Shown here piece after piece: positions 44,565 through 53,797 of a stretch of 64,000 nt of DNA. Within the stretch, counting starts at the first letter, position 1; each line of letters begins with the position of its first letter. The notes below the pieces were generated by a model. That model saw only the letters and a list, made by a program, of their open reading frames with translations. It did not search any database and had not been told where the DNA came from. The DNA comes from Bacteroidota bacterium (GTDB taxonomy: Bacteria > Bacteroidota > Bacteroidia > B-17B0 > Aurantibacillaceae): contig JAFDYB010000050.1 of assembly GCA_018267655.1 (NCBI GenBank), positions 1 through 64,000 of the forward strand, written 5' to 3'. The position numbers and the translations under genes are program-made.

Positions 44565-46687
44565 CTTAGTGTAAGAATAATTTTATTGCCTTTATAATAT
44601 TTTTGTCCTGCTTCAATACTTTGTTTTTTCACAGATCCAAAGCCTTCAATTTTTACAATGAGCCCGTTATTTTCAAGTAAAAACAAGGCTTCTTTTGCCG
44701 ATATGCCTAATAGATTTGGCATTATCCCTTTTCTTAATTGAGATTCAAAATTTTTTGCAACAAAACTTTCGGTAATTGTGTCGTTTGTGTTTCTTGTAAC
44801 AAACTCATTGCTAAACGTATTGGTTGATTTAATTCCAAAAGTGTTTGCTAAGCTTTTCAATTCATTTGCTCTGCCTGTTATTAATGTTGGAACATTAACC
44901 AGTAGTCCCTTATTATTATTCAAAGGCTTAATAAAATCGGTATTACCCGAATAAACTTTTTCTGCAATTTCTTTAAACACCGGTCCTGCAACTGCACCAC
45001 CATAATAAATACCATTACTTGGCGAATTAATTACAACAATGCATGTATATTGCGGGTTATCAGCCGGAAAATAACCAATAAATGATGCTTGATAAGTAGT
45101 GCCATTTTTTTTATAGTCGCCATCTTTAGCTATTTGTGCAGTACCTGTTTTACCGGCTACTTTAAAGGCCTTAATGTTTAAGCTTTTTGCAGTACCCGTA
45201 GCAACAACACTCTCCATTAATAATTTTGCTTTACTAATAGTGCTTTGTTTTGCAATTGCTTTATCAATTATTTCGGGTTTAAAATCATAAATTGATACGC
45301 CATTGCGCTTAATTTGATTTACAAAATGAGGTTTAACCATACAGCCATTATTTGCAACAGCATTATAAAGCGTAAGTGTTTGCATTGGCGTTATTAAACT
45401 TTCGTAGCCGATGCTAATCCAGGGCAATGATGTTCCATACCAATCACGATCTTTAACTTGTTTAACCCTAGGAATTCCCTCGCCCGGTATAGATAATCCT
45501 AACTTTTGATTAAGATGAAATGAATTAAGTTTTGAAATAAATGCTTTTGGATTTTTTGAGAAATATTTAGTAACTATTTTACTAACACCAACATTTGATG
45601 AGGTTTCAAAACACTCTAATACACTACAAATTGATTTTGCAGGAGCATGCGAATCTTTCATCTTACGATCGTAATACATACACTCTCCATTTCCAACATT
45701 TACCTTTTCATCAAGCGAAATATTATACTCTTCAATAGTTGCCAACATTGAAGCTAGTTTAAACGTTGAACCGGGTTCAGTTGGATAACCAATGGCATAG
45801 TTTAAGCTTTCAGAATATGAGGTGCTGTCATCGCTATTATTTTTGGTTAAATTTGTTATGGCTTTAATAGCACCTGTTTTAACTTCCATTAAAACGGCGC
45901 AACCGTGCGAAGCATTATTTTTAATTAAAGCTTTAAGTAAGGCCGACTGAGCCACATCTTGCACATTAATATCAATGGTGGTGTATAAATCACTTCCGTC
46001 TTTTGGCTCTACCTCATTCTCATCATTAATTGGTCTCCAAACATCGCCCGCAATTTTTTGCATTAATCGTTTACCACTAATGCCTGTTAAAACACTGTCG
46101 TAGGCGCCCTCTAAACCAACCGGTTTAATACCCGGCCTCGATAAGCCTATAGTACGTGCGGCGAGTGATTGAAAAGGTCTTTCTCGTTTATTGGTTTGTA
46201 ATGTAACCAAAGCTCCGCCGCCTTTTTTACTCCGCTTAAATAATGGAAAGTTTTTTAATGCCTGTAAATCTTTATAAGGAACATTGCGCTTTAATAAAAC
46301 GTATCTATCTTTTTCTTTACGCGCTTTATTTAATATACTTAAATATTCACGCTTTGATTTATCGCCAAAAAGAGTACTTAATTGTAGCGCTAGTGAATCG
46401 CGTTTTGCAGAATAAATTTTATCATCAATAGAGGGGGTATTAATATCCATACCTATTTCATAATAGGGTAAAGATGTTGCTAATAAAGCACCATTTGCAT
46501 CAAAAATATTACCCCTAACAGCTTCTATTTCGAATACTTTGGTTGAAAATGCTTCTGCCTTTTCTTTCCAATCATTACCTTGTACAAATTGAATAACACA
46601 AATGCGGTAGAGTATCGCTAATGCAAAAAAGCACATTAGTATGTAAACTAAATAGGTTCTTATTAATATGTTGCGCTTTTCGTTCAA
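44561..46687 (-). CDS. ftsI: Division-specific penicillin-binding protein FtsI (PBP3) with PASTA domain
   Basis: 708 residues. Membrane anchor (about 9-27), PBP dimerisation domain (about 50-230, with RGNIFDANGALLATSLPYYE), and a transpeptidase domain with the nucleophile motif EPGSTFKLASML (Ser about 308), SSNVGVSKI (about 367) and AGKTGTAQIA (about 510). A single C-terminal PASTA domain (MPNLLGISAKEALFLLENNG to the end) follows; E. coli FtsI lacks it. Works with FtsW to cross-link septal wall. Overlaps ftsL by 4 bases. Confidence 0.95.
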   Translation of the reverse strand: MNEKRNILIRTYLVYILMCFFALAILYRICVIQFVQGNDWKEKAEAFSTKVFEIEAVRGNIFDANGALLATSLPYYEIGMDINTPSIDDKIYSAKRDSLALQLSTLFGDKSKREYLSILNKARKEKDRYVLLKRNVPYKDLQALKNFPLFKRSKKGGGALVTLQTNKRERPFQSLAARTIGLSRPGIKPVGLEGAYDSVLTGISGKRLMQKIAGDVWRPINDENEVEPKDGSDLYTTIDINVQDVAQSALLKALIKNNASHGCAVLMEVKTGAIKAITNLTKNNSDDSTSYSESLNYAIGYPTEPGSTFKLASMLATIEEYNISLDEKVNVGNGECMYYDRKMKDSHAPAKSICSVLECFETSSNVGVSKIVTKYFSKNPKAFISKLNSFHLNQKLGLSIPGEGIPRVKQVKDRDWYGTSLPWISIGYESLITPMQTLTLYNAVANNGCMVKPHFVNQIKRNGVSIYDFKPEIIDKAIAKQSTISKAKLLMESVVATGTAKSLNIKAFKVAGKTGTAQIAKDGDYKKNGTTYQASFIGYFPADNPQYTCIVVINSPSNGIYYGGAVAGPVFKEIAEKVYSGNTDFIKPLNNNKGLLVNVPTLITGRANELKSLANTFGIKSTNTFSNEFVTRNTNDTITESFVAKNFESQLRKGIMPNLLGISAKEALFLLENNGLIVKIEGFGSVKKQSIEAGQKYYKGNKIILTLS

Positions 46688-47142
46688 TTTTTTTTACTAA
46701 TCAAATTACTATCTGTTGTTATTTTAAATGGAGGTGATACCGGTTCTTTTAATCCAATTTTTTCTACGGCTTTAGCAACCTCGCTTTGTTTACTGGCAAA
46801 CATTAAATCGCTTGTTGATGAAATGTATGCTGACCTTAACTCCTTTAATTCATTATTTAATTTATTTTCTTCTCTAATTTTATTGTCGGCATAGTACCCA
46901 TTAGCGATATATAAAATCAAAACAAATACTAAGAACAACACAAAGGGAAAATGCTTTAAATACTTTTCGTTTGATAGAAAAGTTCCACTAAACATTTTAC
47001 CAAGTGCTTTTGAAACATATCCCTTAGGTTTGTTTTTAGGCATTATAGTTTTTGTCTTTTCTTTAGCAATAGCTTCGGCCTTTTCAACGGGTTGCTCTAA
47101 TGCATTTGTATTTACGGGTATGTCTCTAAATTTATTTGCCAA
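46684..47142 (-). CDS. FtsL-like cell division protein
   Basis: 152 residues with little sequence signature, assigned by place and shape. A basic N-terminal cytoplasmic stretch of about 60 residues, one membrane helix (about 65-85, FPFVLFLVFVLILYIANG) and a short periplasmic coiled coil (about 90-135, ENKLNNELKELRSAYIS) match Bacteroidota FtsL-like proteins found between rsmH and ftsI. It should join FtsQ and FtsB in the divisome. A one-base gap separates it from rsmH. Confidence 0.8.
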   Translation of the reverse strand: MANKFRDIPVNTNALEQPVEKAEAIAKEKTKTIMPKNKPKGYVSKALGKMFSGTFLSNEKYLKHFPFVLFLVFVLILYIANGYYADNKIREENKLNNELKELRSAYISSTSDLMFASKQSEVAKAVEKIGLKEPVSPPFKITTDSNLISKKN

Positions 47143-47143
47143 A

Positions 47144-48058
47144 TTATATTTTTTTTGCAGCTCTTAGTTTTGCACTTCTAGCTCTGCTGTTTTCATTAAT
47201 TTCATTATCGTCAGGTACAATTGGTTTTGTAGTTAGCAATTCAAAATATTTTTTAGTTGTGCCAAATACAATATCTCTCTCTATATTTCCTTCAATGTTT
47301 CCTGCTTTCATAAAGTTTTTTACTAATCTGTCTTCTAAGCTGTGATAAGAAATTACAACTAAATTAGAAGTGTTATTTAGCAATTCATAGCTTTGCTGTA
47401 ATGCCTCTTTAAGTGCCTCTAACTCTTGATTTACCTCAATTCTTAGCGCTTGAAAAACTTGAGCATGAAATTTTTTCGCTTCAAATTTTGGTGTTACTTT
47501 TTCAATAGCATCAATTAATTGTTGTGTTGTATTTATTGTTTTTTCGACTCTTGCACTTAATATTAATGATGTTAGTTTTTTTGCATTTTCAATTTCACCA
47601 AAATTTTTGAATAGTTTTGTAAGACTAGCTTCATCATATTCATTAATAATGTTTTTTGCCGATAGTGGTGCGTTTTTATTCATCCTCATATCTAAGTCTG
47701 AATTAAATCGGATTGAAAAACCGCGCTCAGCTTCATCAAATTGATGTGATGAAACGCCTAAATCAGCTAATATGCCATCAACTTTTAAAACGCCTTGTAG
47801 CCTTAAGTAACTTTTAAGAAATCTAAAATTGTGAGGAATTAACGTAAAGCGGTCATCGTTTATAGTATTTGCAACAGCATCACTATCTTGATCAAATGCA
47901 AATAACTTACCATCTTTTCCAAGGTGTTTTAATATTTCTTTTGAGTGGCCTCCACCACCAAAAGTTAAGTCAACATAAACACCATTTGGCTTAATATTAA
48001 GCAACTTTATGCAAGCATGTAAAAGAACGGGTTTGTGATACGCCCAATCGTTACTCAT
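47144..48058 (-). CDS. rsmH: 16S rRNA (cytosine-1402-N4)-methyltransferase RsmH
   Basis: 304 residues. Methyltransferase motif I is VYVDLTFGGGGHSKEIL (about 30), with DGILADLGVSSHQFDEAERG (about 98) and VVISYHSLEDRLVKNFM (about 235), typical of MraW/RsmH. The inserted helical domain lies between about 110 and 215. It uses SAM (made by the metK product) to methylate C1402 in the decoding centre. Start overlaps mraZ by 8 bases. Confidence 0.96.
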   Translation of the reverse strand: MSNDWAYHKPVLLHACIKLLNIKPNGVYVDLTFGGGGHSKEILKHLGKDGKLFAFDQDSDAVANTINDDRFTLIPHNFRFLKSYLRLQGVLKVDGILADLGVSSHQFDEAERGFSIRFNSDLDMRMNKNAPLSAKNIINEYDEASLTKLFKNFGEIENAKKLTSLILSARVEKTINTTQQLIDAIEKVTPKFEAKKFHAQVFQALRIEVNQELEALKEALQQSYELLNNTSNLVVISYHSLEDRLVKNFMKAGNIEGNIERDIVFGTTKKYFELLTTKPIVPDDNEINENSRARSAKLRAAKKI

Positions 48059-48521
48059 TTACCTCATCGTTAAAATTTAGTCCTCCAAGCACATCTTCGG
48101 CCAATTTTTCTATATTAATGTCTTGGTTTAAAAAATCTTCGTATTGTTTTTTATCCCACAGTTCAATTATATTATTGCTGCCAATTACTTTTAAATCATT
48201 TCCTAAACAGGCGTACTCAGATAAAGATTTTGGAATTAATAGTCGCCCCGTACTATCAGATAAAACATTAGTTGCTCCGCCTGTAAATTTTCTTACAAAC
48301 ACATCGTTAGCTTTAATTAACCTATTAAGTTTAGATAAAGTTTTATTTAATTTTTCCCACTCATTAACCGGATAAAGCACTAAGCACTTTTGGTGTAGAT
48401 TTCGATTAATAACAAAGCCTTTTTCAAAAGCAGCCGCAAGCTGATTTCTTAAATCAACAGGGAACATAAAGCGACCTTTTGGGTCAATTCGGCAATCATA
48501 TTCTCCAATTAAACTTGTCAT
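48051..48521 (-). CDS. mraZ: Transcriptional regulator MraZ
   Basis: 156 residues with two AbrB-like half domains: LIGEYDCRIDPKGRFMFPVDLR at the N terminus (conserved D-x-K-G-R-x-x-x-P) and GGATNVLSDSTGRLLIPKSL near residue 85 (D-x-x-G-R-x-x-x-P). MraZ forms rings that bind repeated boxes upstream of its own gene and controls the dcw operon. Four 10-bp repeats of that kind start 39 bases upstream. First gene of the dcw operon. Confidence 0.94.
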   Translation of the reverse strand: MTSLIGEYDCRIDPKGRFMFPVDLRNQLAAAFEKGFVINRNLHQKCLVLYPVNEWEKLNKTLSKLNRLIKANDVFVRKFTGGATNVLSDSTGRLLIPKSLSEYACLGNDLKVIGSNNIIELWDKKQYEDFLNQDINIEKLAEDVLGGLNFNDEVNE

Positions 48522-48542
48522 TTACTGATTTATAAGCTTTTA

Positions 48543-48550
48543 CAAAAATA
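48543..48550 (-). promoter_or_regulatory. Putative dcw operon -7 element
   Basis: On the minus strand TATTTTTG matches TAnnTTTG, 22 bases before the mraZ ATG. The place of a -33 element falls inside the MraZ boxes at 48560-48599, which would let MraZ block RNA polymerase. Confidence 0.45.
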
Positions 48551-48559
48551 TTTATTTAA

Positions 48560-48599
48560 TTGCCACTTTTTACCACTTTATTACATTTTTTACCACATT
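48560..48599 (-). promoter_or_regulatory. MraZ box array (four 10-bp direct repeats)
   Basis: Read on the minus strand the four decamers are AATGTGGTAA, AAAATGTAAT, AAAGTGGTAA and AAAGTGGCAA, with strict 10-base spacing. The last two fit the AAAGTG(T/G)N3 box reported for mollicute MraZ, and 10-base spacing also matches the E. coli TGGGN-N5 boxes. The array sits 39-78 bases before the mraZ start. MraZ binding is inference from pattern and position. Confidence 0.7.
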
Positions 48600-48783
48600 G
48601 TTGATAAATTGTAGTTATTAACAAATGTTGATTAAAGATTTTTTTGTATTAAATAATAAAGTAATTTTTGATTAATCCTTTAATTAGTAAGAAAAGCAAC
48701 TTAGTTTAAAATTATTTTTAATTAAAAATCATAGAAAATTTAGCAAGTAGGATATTAACATTAATAGCTTAATTTTGTACCCT

Positions 48784-49632
48784 ATGAGTGGTAAAAAATT
48801 TATTGATATTGAACAAATTTTAAAGGAAAAATTAAAATTTTGGTACAAATTACTCCCATCGTTTTTAATAAAATGGCTAAAGAAAAAATTACATGAAGAT
48901 GATTTTAACGAGATGATGCCAAAAGTTGAAAATAAATTTGGTTTAGAATACAACTCGGAGGGCTTAAAATTAATGGGTGTAAATGTTGAAGTGCATGGAA
49001 TTGAAAATATACCAAAAACAGGTGGTGTAATTATTGCGGCTAATCACCCTTTAGGTGGGTTAGATGGAATGGCACTAATACAAGAAATTGGAAAGGTTAG
49101 AACTGATGTGAGGTTTATTGTAAATGATGTTTTAAAAAAGTTAAAAAATTTTGGCGATATTTTTGTTGGTGTAAATAAGGTAGGCCGCTCAAAAAGCAGA
49201 GAGAGTTTAAAAATTATTGAAAGTGTTTATTCCTCAAACGCTGCTGTTTTAGTATTTCCGGCAGGTTTAGTAAGCAGAAAACAAAAACGCGGCATTGAAG
49301 ATTTAAAATGGAATAAAAGTTTTATTACAAAAGCTGTAAAATACGATAAGCCCATTGTGCCGGTATTTGTTGAAGGAAAAAACTCTGACTTTTTCTACAA
49401 TTTTATTAGATGGCGAAAATGTTTATTAATTAAAGCAAATATTGAAATGCTTTTTTTACCCGATGAAATGTTTAAACAAAAAAATAATACCATAAAAATA
49501 CATGTAGGGCAACCCATTTCACCTAATACTTTTGATAATAAGCAGCGCCCTCAAAAATGGGCAAATAGTTTAAAAAAATATGTATATAGCGGTAATATTC
49601 AAAACGGGAAGGCGTACAATTCTGTTGAATAA
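48784..49632 (+). CDS. Lysophospholipid acyltransferase-family protein (PlsC-like)
   Basis: 282 residues from the ATG at 48784 (a TTG three codons earlier is weaker). Acyltransferase blocks: GVIIAANHPLGGLDGMAL (about 80, the N-H-x-x-x-x-D catalytic pair, with NHP-L-G-G-L-D), GVNKVGRSKSRESLK (about 140), AAVLVFPAGLVSRKQKRG (about 160, the F-P-A-G block), and IVPVFVEGKN (about 195). The Pro in NHP rather than NHQ points to the hemolysin/ornithine-lipid-type branch of PlsC-like enzymes; substrate unknown. Divergent from the dcw operon. TAATTTTG (48770-48777) ends just before the ATG, so the message may be leaderless. Confidence 0.85.
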   Translation: MSGKKFIDIEQILKEKLKFWYKLLPSFLIKWLKKKLHEDDFNEMMPKVENKFGLEYNSEGLKLMGVNVEVHGIENIPKTGGVIIAANHPLGGLDGMALIQEIGKVRTDVRFIVNDVLKKLKNFGDIFVGVNKVGRSKSRESLKIIESVYSSNAAVLVFPAGLVSRKQKRGIEDLKWNKSFITKAVKYDKPIVPVFVEGKNSDFFYNFIRWRKCLLIKANIEMLFLPDEMFKQKNNTIKIHVGQPISPNTFDNKQRPQKWANSLKKYVYSGNIQNGKAYNSVE

Positions 49633-49690
49633 ATCATTTCAATAAAAAAAGAACAAATTAATTGTAATATATTTAGGTTAAAGGGTGAAT

Positions 49691-49714
49691 AAAAAAACCG
49701 CCTTAAAAGGCGGC
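49691..49714 (-). terminator. tRNA-Met terminator
   Basis: On the minus strand GCCGCC-TTTTAA-GGCGG followed by seven T, directly after the tRNA 3' end. May also stop transcripts from the plsC-like gene on the plus strand. Confidence 0.8.
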
Positions 49715-49718
49715 TTTG

Positions 49719-49792
49719 TGCTCCCACATGGGCTCGAACCATGGACCCTCAGATTATGAGTCTGATGCTCTAACCGACTGAGCTATAGGAGC
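49719..49792 (-). tRNA. tRNA-Met(CAU)
   Basis: 74 nt, acceptor GCTCCTA/TGGGAGC, discriminator A. Anticodon arm CAGA-CTCATAA-TCTG gives CAT; D arm GCTCAGTCGGTTAGAGC; T arm GGTTCGAGCC. The first acceptor pair is G-C, so it is not an initiator. The loop resembles the elongator, but an Ile2 tRNA with lysidine-modified CAU cannot be excluded without a tilS identity test. Confidence 0.9.
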
Positions 49793-49861
49793 CGATTTAA
49801 AAATCGATTGCAAAAGTACACAAATAACCTAAATTTCAAAAAATAACTCCAAAAAAAGCAC

Positions 49862-49869
49862 TATCTTTG
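49862..49869 (+). promoter_or_regulatory. Putative typA -7 element
   Basis: TATCTTTG, a TAnnTTTG match 18 bases before the typA ATG. Gives a short leader of about 12 bases. No clear -33 element. Confidence 0.4.
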
Positions 49870-49887
49870 CGCCCTTAAATTTTTTTT

Positions 49888-51696
49888 ATGTCAAATATTC
49901 GTAATATCGCTATTATTGCCCACGTTGACCACGGTAAAACTACATTGGTTGATAAAATTCTTCACACATGTAAACTTTTTCGTGAAAACCAAAGTACCGG
50001 AGAGTTAATTCTTGATAATAATGACCTTGAGCGCGAACGCGGTATAACCATTTTAGCAAAAAATGTTTCGGTTAATTATAAAGGCACTAAAATTAATATT
50101 ATTGATACTCCCGGCCACGCTGATTTTGGAGGTGAAGTTGAACGTGTTATGAATATGGCTGATGGCGTTATTTTATTAGTTGATGCTTTTGAAGGCCCAA
50201 TGCCTCAAACGCGTTTTGTTACTCAAAAAGCAATAAGCGCCGGCAAAAAAGCTATACTTGTTATTAATAAAGTGGATAAGCCAAATTGCCGCCCGGAAGA
50301 GGTACACGATCAAGTATTTGATTTATTTTTTAATCTTGGTGCAACTGAAGATCAGCTTGATTTCAAAACCGTTTATGGTAGCAGCAAACAAGGGTGGATG
50401 GGCCCTGATTGGAAAACCCCTACCCAAGATATTACTTTTTTACTGGACACTATTTTAGAGAATACTCCTGAAGCTCCAAAACGCGAGGGTACTTTGCAAA
50501 TTCAAATAACTTCGCTCGATTATTCTTCATTTATAGGTAGAATTGCTGTAGGGAGGGTTTATAGAGGCACTATTAAAGAAGGCATGCCCGTAAGTGTTGT
50601 AAAACGTAATGGCACTATACAAAAATCAAGAGTAAAAGAATTATTTGTTTTTGATGGTTTAGGTAAGGTAAAAGTGCAAGAAGTATCAGCAGGAGATATT
50701 TGTGCTTTTACCGGTATTGAAGGATTTGAAATTGGCGACACCGTTGCTGATTTTGAAAATCCTGAAGGGCTGCCAAATATCAGTATTGACGAGCCTACCA
50801 TGAGCATGCTGTTTACAATAAACAATTCTCCGTTTTTTGGCAAAGATGGTAAGTTTGTAACCTCTCGCCACTTACGTGATAGGTTGTTTAAAGAACTAGA
50901 GAAAAACTTAGCGCTTAGAGTTGAAGAAACTGAAAGCCCTGATTCATATTTAGTATATGGGCGAGGTATTTTACACCTTTCGGTTTTAATTGAAACTATG
51001 CGCCGCGAAGGCTATGAACTGCAAGTTGGACAGCCGCAAGTAATTATTAAAGAAATTGACGGGCAAAAACATGAGCCCGTTGAAATACTTACGGTTGATG
51101 TGCCTCAAGAGGGTTCAAGCAAAGTTATTGATTTGGTAACTCAGCGCAAAGGCGATTTATTAGTAATGGAGCCTAAAGGCGATTTAACACATATTGAATT
51201 TGAAATACCAAGTCGTGGCATTATTGGCCTAAGAAATAATGTGCTAACTGCTACAGCCGGCGAGGCAATTATGGCACACCGTTTTAAGTCTTACGAGCCA
51301 TGGAAGGGTAATATACCTAGCAGAATAGCCGGTGTACTTATTTCAAAAGAAAAAGGCGAAGCTGTTGCATATAGTTTAGATAAACTTCAAGATAGAGGTA
51401 AGTATTTTATTGAGCCGGGAGATGAGATTTACCCTGGAATGGTTGTAGGTGAACATATTCGCCCTGATGATTTAGTGATTAATTTATGTGGAGAAAAAAA
51501 GTTAACTAATATGCGCGCCAGTGGTTCTGACGAAAAAATGCGCATTGCCCCAAAAATTAATTTTAGCTTAGAAGAAGCGATGGAATATATTCAAAATGAT
51601 GAGTACGTTGAAATTACGCCTAATCACATTCGTATGCGCAAAATTGTATTGGACGAAAATGAACGTAAACGCTTAACTAAAAAGATGGAGGCGTAA
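49888..51696 (+). CDS. typA: Ribosome-binding GTPase TypA/BipA
   Basis: 602 residues, an elongation factor-like GTPase acting on ribosome assembly and stress responses. G1 is [17 protein letters not shown] (about 10), G2 ERERGITI (about 51), G3 [15 protein letters not shown] (about 73), G4 [10 protein letters not shown] (about 128). Domains II and III follow, then a C-terminal domain typical of BipA ending in the conserved [20 protein letters not shown]. Single-gene unit with a tRNA on its left on the other strand and 256 gene-free bases on its right. Confidence 0.97.
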   Translation: MSNIRNIAIIAHVDHGKTTLVDKILHTCKLFRENQSTGELILDNNDLERERGITILAKNVSVNYKGTKINIIDTPGHADFGGEVERVMNMADGVILLVDAFEGPMPQTRFVTQKAISAGKKAILVINKVDKPNCRPEEVHDQVFDLFFNLGATEDQLDFKTVYGSSKQGWMGPDWKTPTQDITFLLDTILENTPEAPKREGTLQIQITSLDYSSFIGRIAVGRVYRGTIKEGMPVSVVKRNGTIQKSRVKELFVFDGLGKVKVQEVSAGDICAFTGIEGFEIGDTVADFENPEGLPNISIDEPTMSMLFTINNSPFFGKDGKFVTSRHLRDRLFKELEKNLALRVEETESPDSYLVYGRGILHLSVLIETMRREGYELQVGQPQVIIKEIDGQKHEPVEILTVDVPQEGSSKVIDLVTQRKGDLLVMEPKGDLTHIEFEIPSRGIIGLRNNVLTATAGEAIMAHRFKSYEPWKGNIPSRIAGVLISKEKGEAVAYSLDKLQDRGKYFIEPGDEIYPGMVVGEHIRPDDLVINLCGEKKLTNMRASGSDEKMRIAPKINFSLEEAMEYIQNDEYVEITPNHIRMRKIVLDENERKRLTKKMEA

Positions 51697-51952
51697 TTTT
51701 GAATCAAATCAAAAAAAAGAATAAGGGAGATAATTTTGAAGTGAAGCAGAATAATCGTTCATGCTTTTTATAGCCAATAAAAATAAATTATACCAAATTC
51801 AAATATTTTTGAGGAAGTATAAACGAAAAATAATAAGTAGATTGGGCTATATATACTTGTACTTAGTATTACATTTTAGCATACAACGTATTTGAATTTA
51901 ATGTAATTATAGAAAGTGATTTGCGTTTAAAAAAACATATAAGTACTTGATA
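51697..51952. other. Gene-free convergent region after typA
   Basis: 256 A/T-rich bases between the typA stop and the LRR gene stop. No clear terminator hairpin with T run, tRNA or repeat was found. Confidence 0.4.
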
Positions 51953-52555
51953 TTAATTACCACAATTACAAGGGGGTGAAAAATTAAAAATTGCTCCCGG
52001 TAAAATTGCTTGTAAATAATCTTGTTTTGATTGCGATATAAGTATGTTTCTTAAATCAACCCATTTTAATTCTATTAAATCTTTCATTGATTCAGGAAAG
52101 TAGTCAAGTTCGTTACTCCATAAATCTAAATAATTTAACTTTGAAAGCTTTCCGATGCTGTATGGTAGCGCTGTAAGATTGTTTTGATTTACATTTAAAA
52201 TTTTAAGATTTTGTAAACTGCCTATAGTTGCGGGCAAAGCCACTAAATTATTTTTACTAAGAATTAATACTTGTAAATTTTTCAATTGACTTATTGAGTC
52301 TGGAATTTCTTTAATATTGTTTTTACTTAAATCAAGGTATTGCAGGTTTGTTAATCTCAAAATAGACAATGGAAATTCTTTTAGTTTCTTCTTTCTTAGC
52401 ACTAATTTTATAACATCTTTTTCATTAGAAAGAGCATCATTCAACTCAATAATTTGCGGTGCATTTGCTAAGGCAGTTGAATCAAGTAAATTTTGACATT
52501 TAGCTGCGTTAAAAACGAAGCAAGTAACAACTAAGGAAAAAAAAACTTTGCGCAT
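51953..52555 (-). CDS. Secreted leucine-rich repeat protein
   Basis: 200 residues from the ATG at 52555, which opens a signal peptide (MRKVFFSLVVTCFVFNAAKC); the longer frame from 52597 would overlap ribF. It contains about five LRRs with LxxLxxLxLxxNxLxxLPxxI spacing (for example NLQYLDLSKNNIKEIPDSIS, NLQVLILSKNNLVALPATIG, KLNYLDLWSNELDYFPESM), of the Bacteroidota Ras-LRR or SDS22-like kind. The end, PPCNCGN, is cysteine-containing. No sorting tail is visible, so it is probably periplasmic or lipid-free surface protein. Role likely protein binding. Confidence 0.82.
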   Translation of the reverse strand: MRKVFFSLVVTCFVFNAAKCQNLLDSTALANAPQIIELNDALSNEKDVIKLVLRKKKLKEFPLSILRLTNLQYLDLSKNNIKEIPDSISQLKNLQVLILSKNNLVALPATIGSLQNLKILNVNQNNLTALPYSIGKLSKLNYLDLWSNELDYFPESMKDLIELKWVDLRNILISQSKQDYLQAILPGAIFNFSPPCNCGN

Positions 52556-52571
52556 ATTTCTAACACTAAAG

Positions 52572-53519
52572 TTACAAAATGTTTTTTTGTTTTTCAAGTA
52601 ATTTTAAAGATTCAATTTTATCATTAGATATTGCATTTTTTAACGATTCTAAATCATTAAACTTAATTTCATTGCGCAGGTAATTTAAAAAATCAATTTT
52701 TATTGTTTCATTGTAAATATCTGCTTCAAAATTAAAAATGTTTACTTCTATTTTTAAAGTATCATTATTGCAAACGGTAGGATTTGTACCAATATTTAGC
52801 ATACCAAAGTAATTACTACTTTTTACACATACTTTAACAAAGTAAACGCCATTTTTTGGCACTAATTTTAAATTACTGTGCAATTTTATGTTTGCAGTGG
52901 GGAAGCCAATAGTTCTGCCAAGTTGTTTCCCTTTTATAACAGAGCCGGTAAAAAAATAAGGGTATCCTAAAAAGGCATTAGCAGTTGTTATATCACCACT
53001 AAGCAATGCATGACGTATTTTGCTGCTGCTTACGGCAATGTTGTCAATGTCTTTTGCATTAATTTCGATGAGATTAAAGTTATTTGCTTTTGAAAATGGG
53101 ATTAAGGTTTTTATGTTTCCTTCACGATTTTTTCCAAAGTGATGGTCGTAGCCAATTACCAGGTGTTTTGCATTAAGTTGTTTAAGTAATATGTTATTGA
53201 TATAATTCCCGGCGTCCATTTCAGAAAAAGCTTGCGAAAAGGGGTAAACTACAACAATATCAAGTCCCATTTTTTTTAATAACTCCAATTTTTCATCAAC
53301 AGTGTTTAATAATTTTAAGTCAGTTTGGTTTGGAAACAATACCGAGCGCGGGTGTGGGTCAAAGGTTAATAAGCAGGTTTGAATGTTTGTTTGTTGTTTT
53401 ACTGCTTTAAGCTGCTCAATAATAGCCTTGTGTCCTATATGAACGCCATCAAATGTGCCTATTGTGAGTATGGTAGGTTTTTCAATCCTAAATTCAGGAG
53501 TATGGCGGATTGATAGCAT
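52572..53519 (-). CDS. ribF: Bifunctional riboflavin kinase/FAD synthetase
   Basis: 315 residues. N-terminal FAD synthetase with the nucleotidyl-transfer motif TIGTFDGVHIGHKAII (about 20; G-x-F-D-G-x-H-x-G-H), LLTFDPHPRSVLFP (about 50) and SSKIRHALLSGDI (about 160). The flavokinase half begins at about 185 with GKQLGRTIGFPTANIKL and NGVYFVKV, plus GMLNIGTNPT. It makes FMN from riboflavin and ATP and then FAD, and feeds flavin to enzymes such as the CoA-disulfide reductase. On the minus strand with the 86-residue protein gene 16 bases upstream, which itself follows folD. Confidence 0.95.
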   Translation of the reverse strand: MLSIRHTPEFRIEKPTILTIGTFDGVHIGHKAIIEQLKAVKQQTNIQTCLLTFDPHPRSVLFPNQTDLKLLNTVDEKLELLKKMGLDIVVVYPFSQAFSEMDAGNYINNILLKQLNAKHLVIGYDHHFGKNREGNIKTLIPFSKANNFNLIEINAKDIDNIAVSSSKIRHALLSGDITTANAFLGYPYFFTGSVIKGKQLGRTIGFPTANIKLHSNLKLVPKNGVYFVKVCVKSSNYFGMLNIGTNPTVCNNDTLKIEVNIFNFEADIYNETIKIDFLNYLRNEIKFNDLESLKNAISNDKIESLKLLEKQKNIL

Positions 53520-53535
53520 TTAGTGAAGTTTTAAT

Positions 53536-53796
53536 TTAACTTTTATATTTAAAAATAATAATTAGTAAAAAAAGTATTGGCAGCGAGCTAAAAAAAATGC
53601 CTAAGTAGCCTTTTGGGAATCGCTCTCGGTCGTAAAAAAATTTAATGTTTAAAAAAATATTAGTTAGCCCAAACAAAAAACCAAGTATTGAGCAAGCAAC
53701 TGCAAAGCGTAGTGTTTCTATTCTAAACATTAATATTACAGCAAACAAGGCTATTGCTATTGATAAATAGCCGCTAAGTATATAAAATGCTTTCAT
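53536..53796 (-). CDS. Small membrane protein of unknown function
   Basis: 86 residues with about three hydrophobic helices (SIAIALFAVILMF, FAVACSILGFLFGLTNIFL, GIFFSSLPILFLLIIIF) and a basic loop with FYDRERFPKGYLG between the second and third. Not recognised. Located between folD (2-base gap) and ribF (16-base gap), so expressed with both. Confidence 0.65.
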   Translation of the reverse strand: MKAFYILSGYLSIAIALFAVILMFRIETLRFAVACSILGFLFGLTNIFLNIKFFYDRERFPKGYLGIFFSSLPILFLLIIIFKYKS

Positions 53797-53797
53797 A

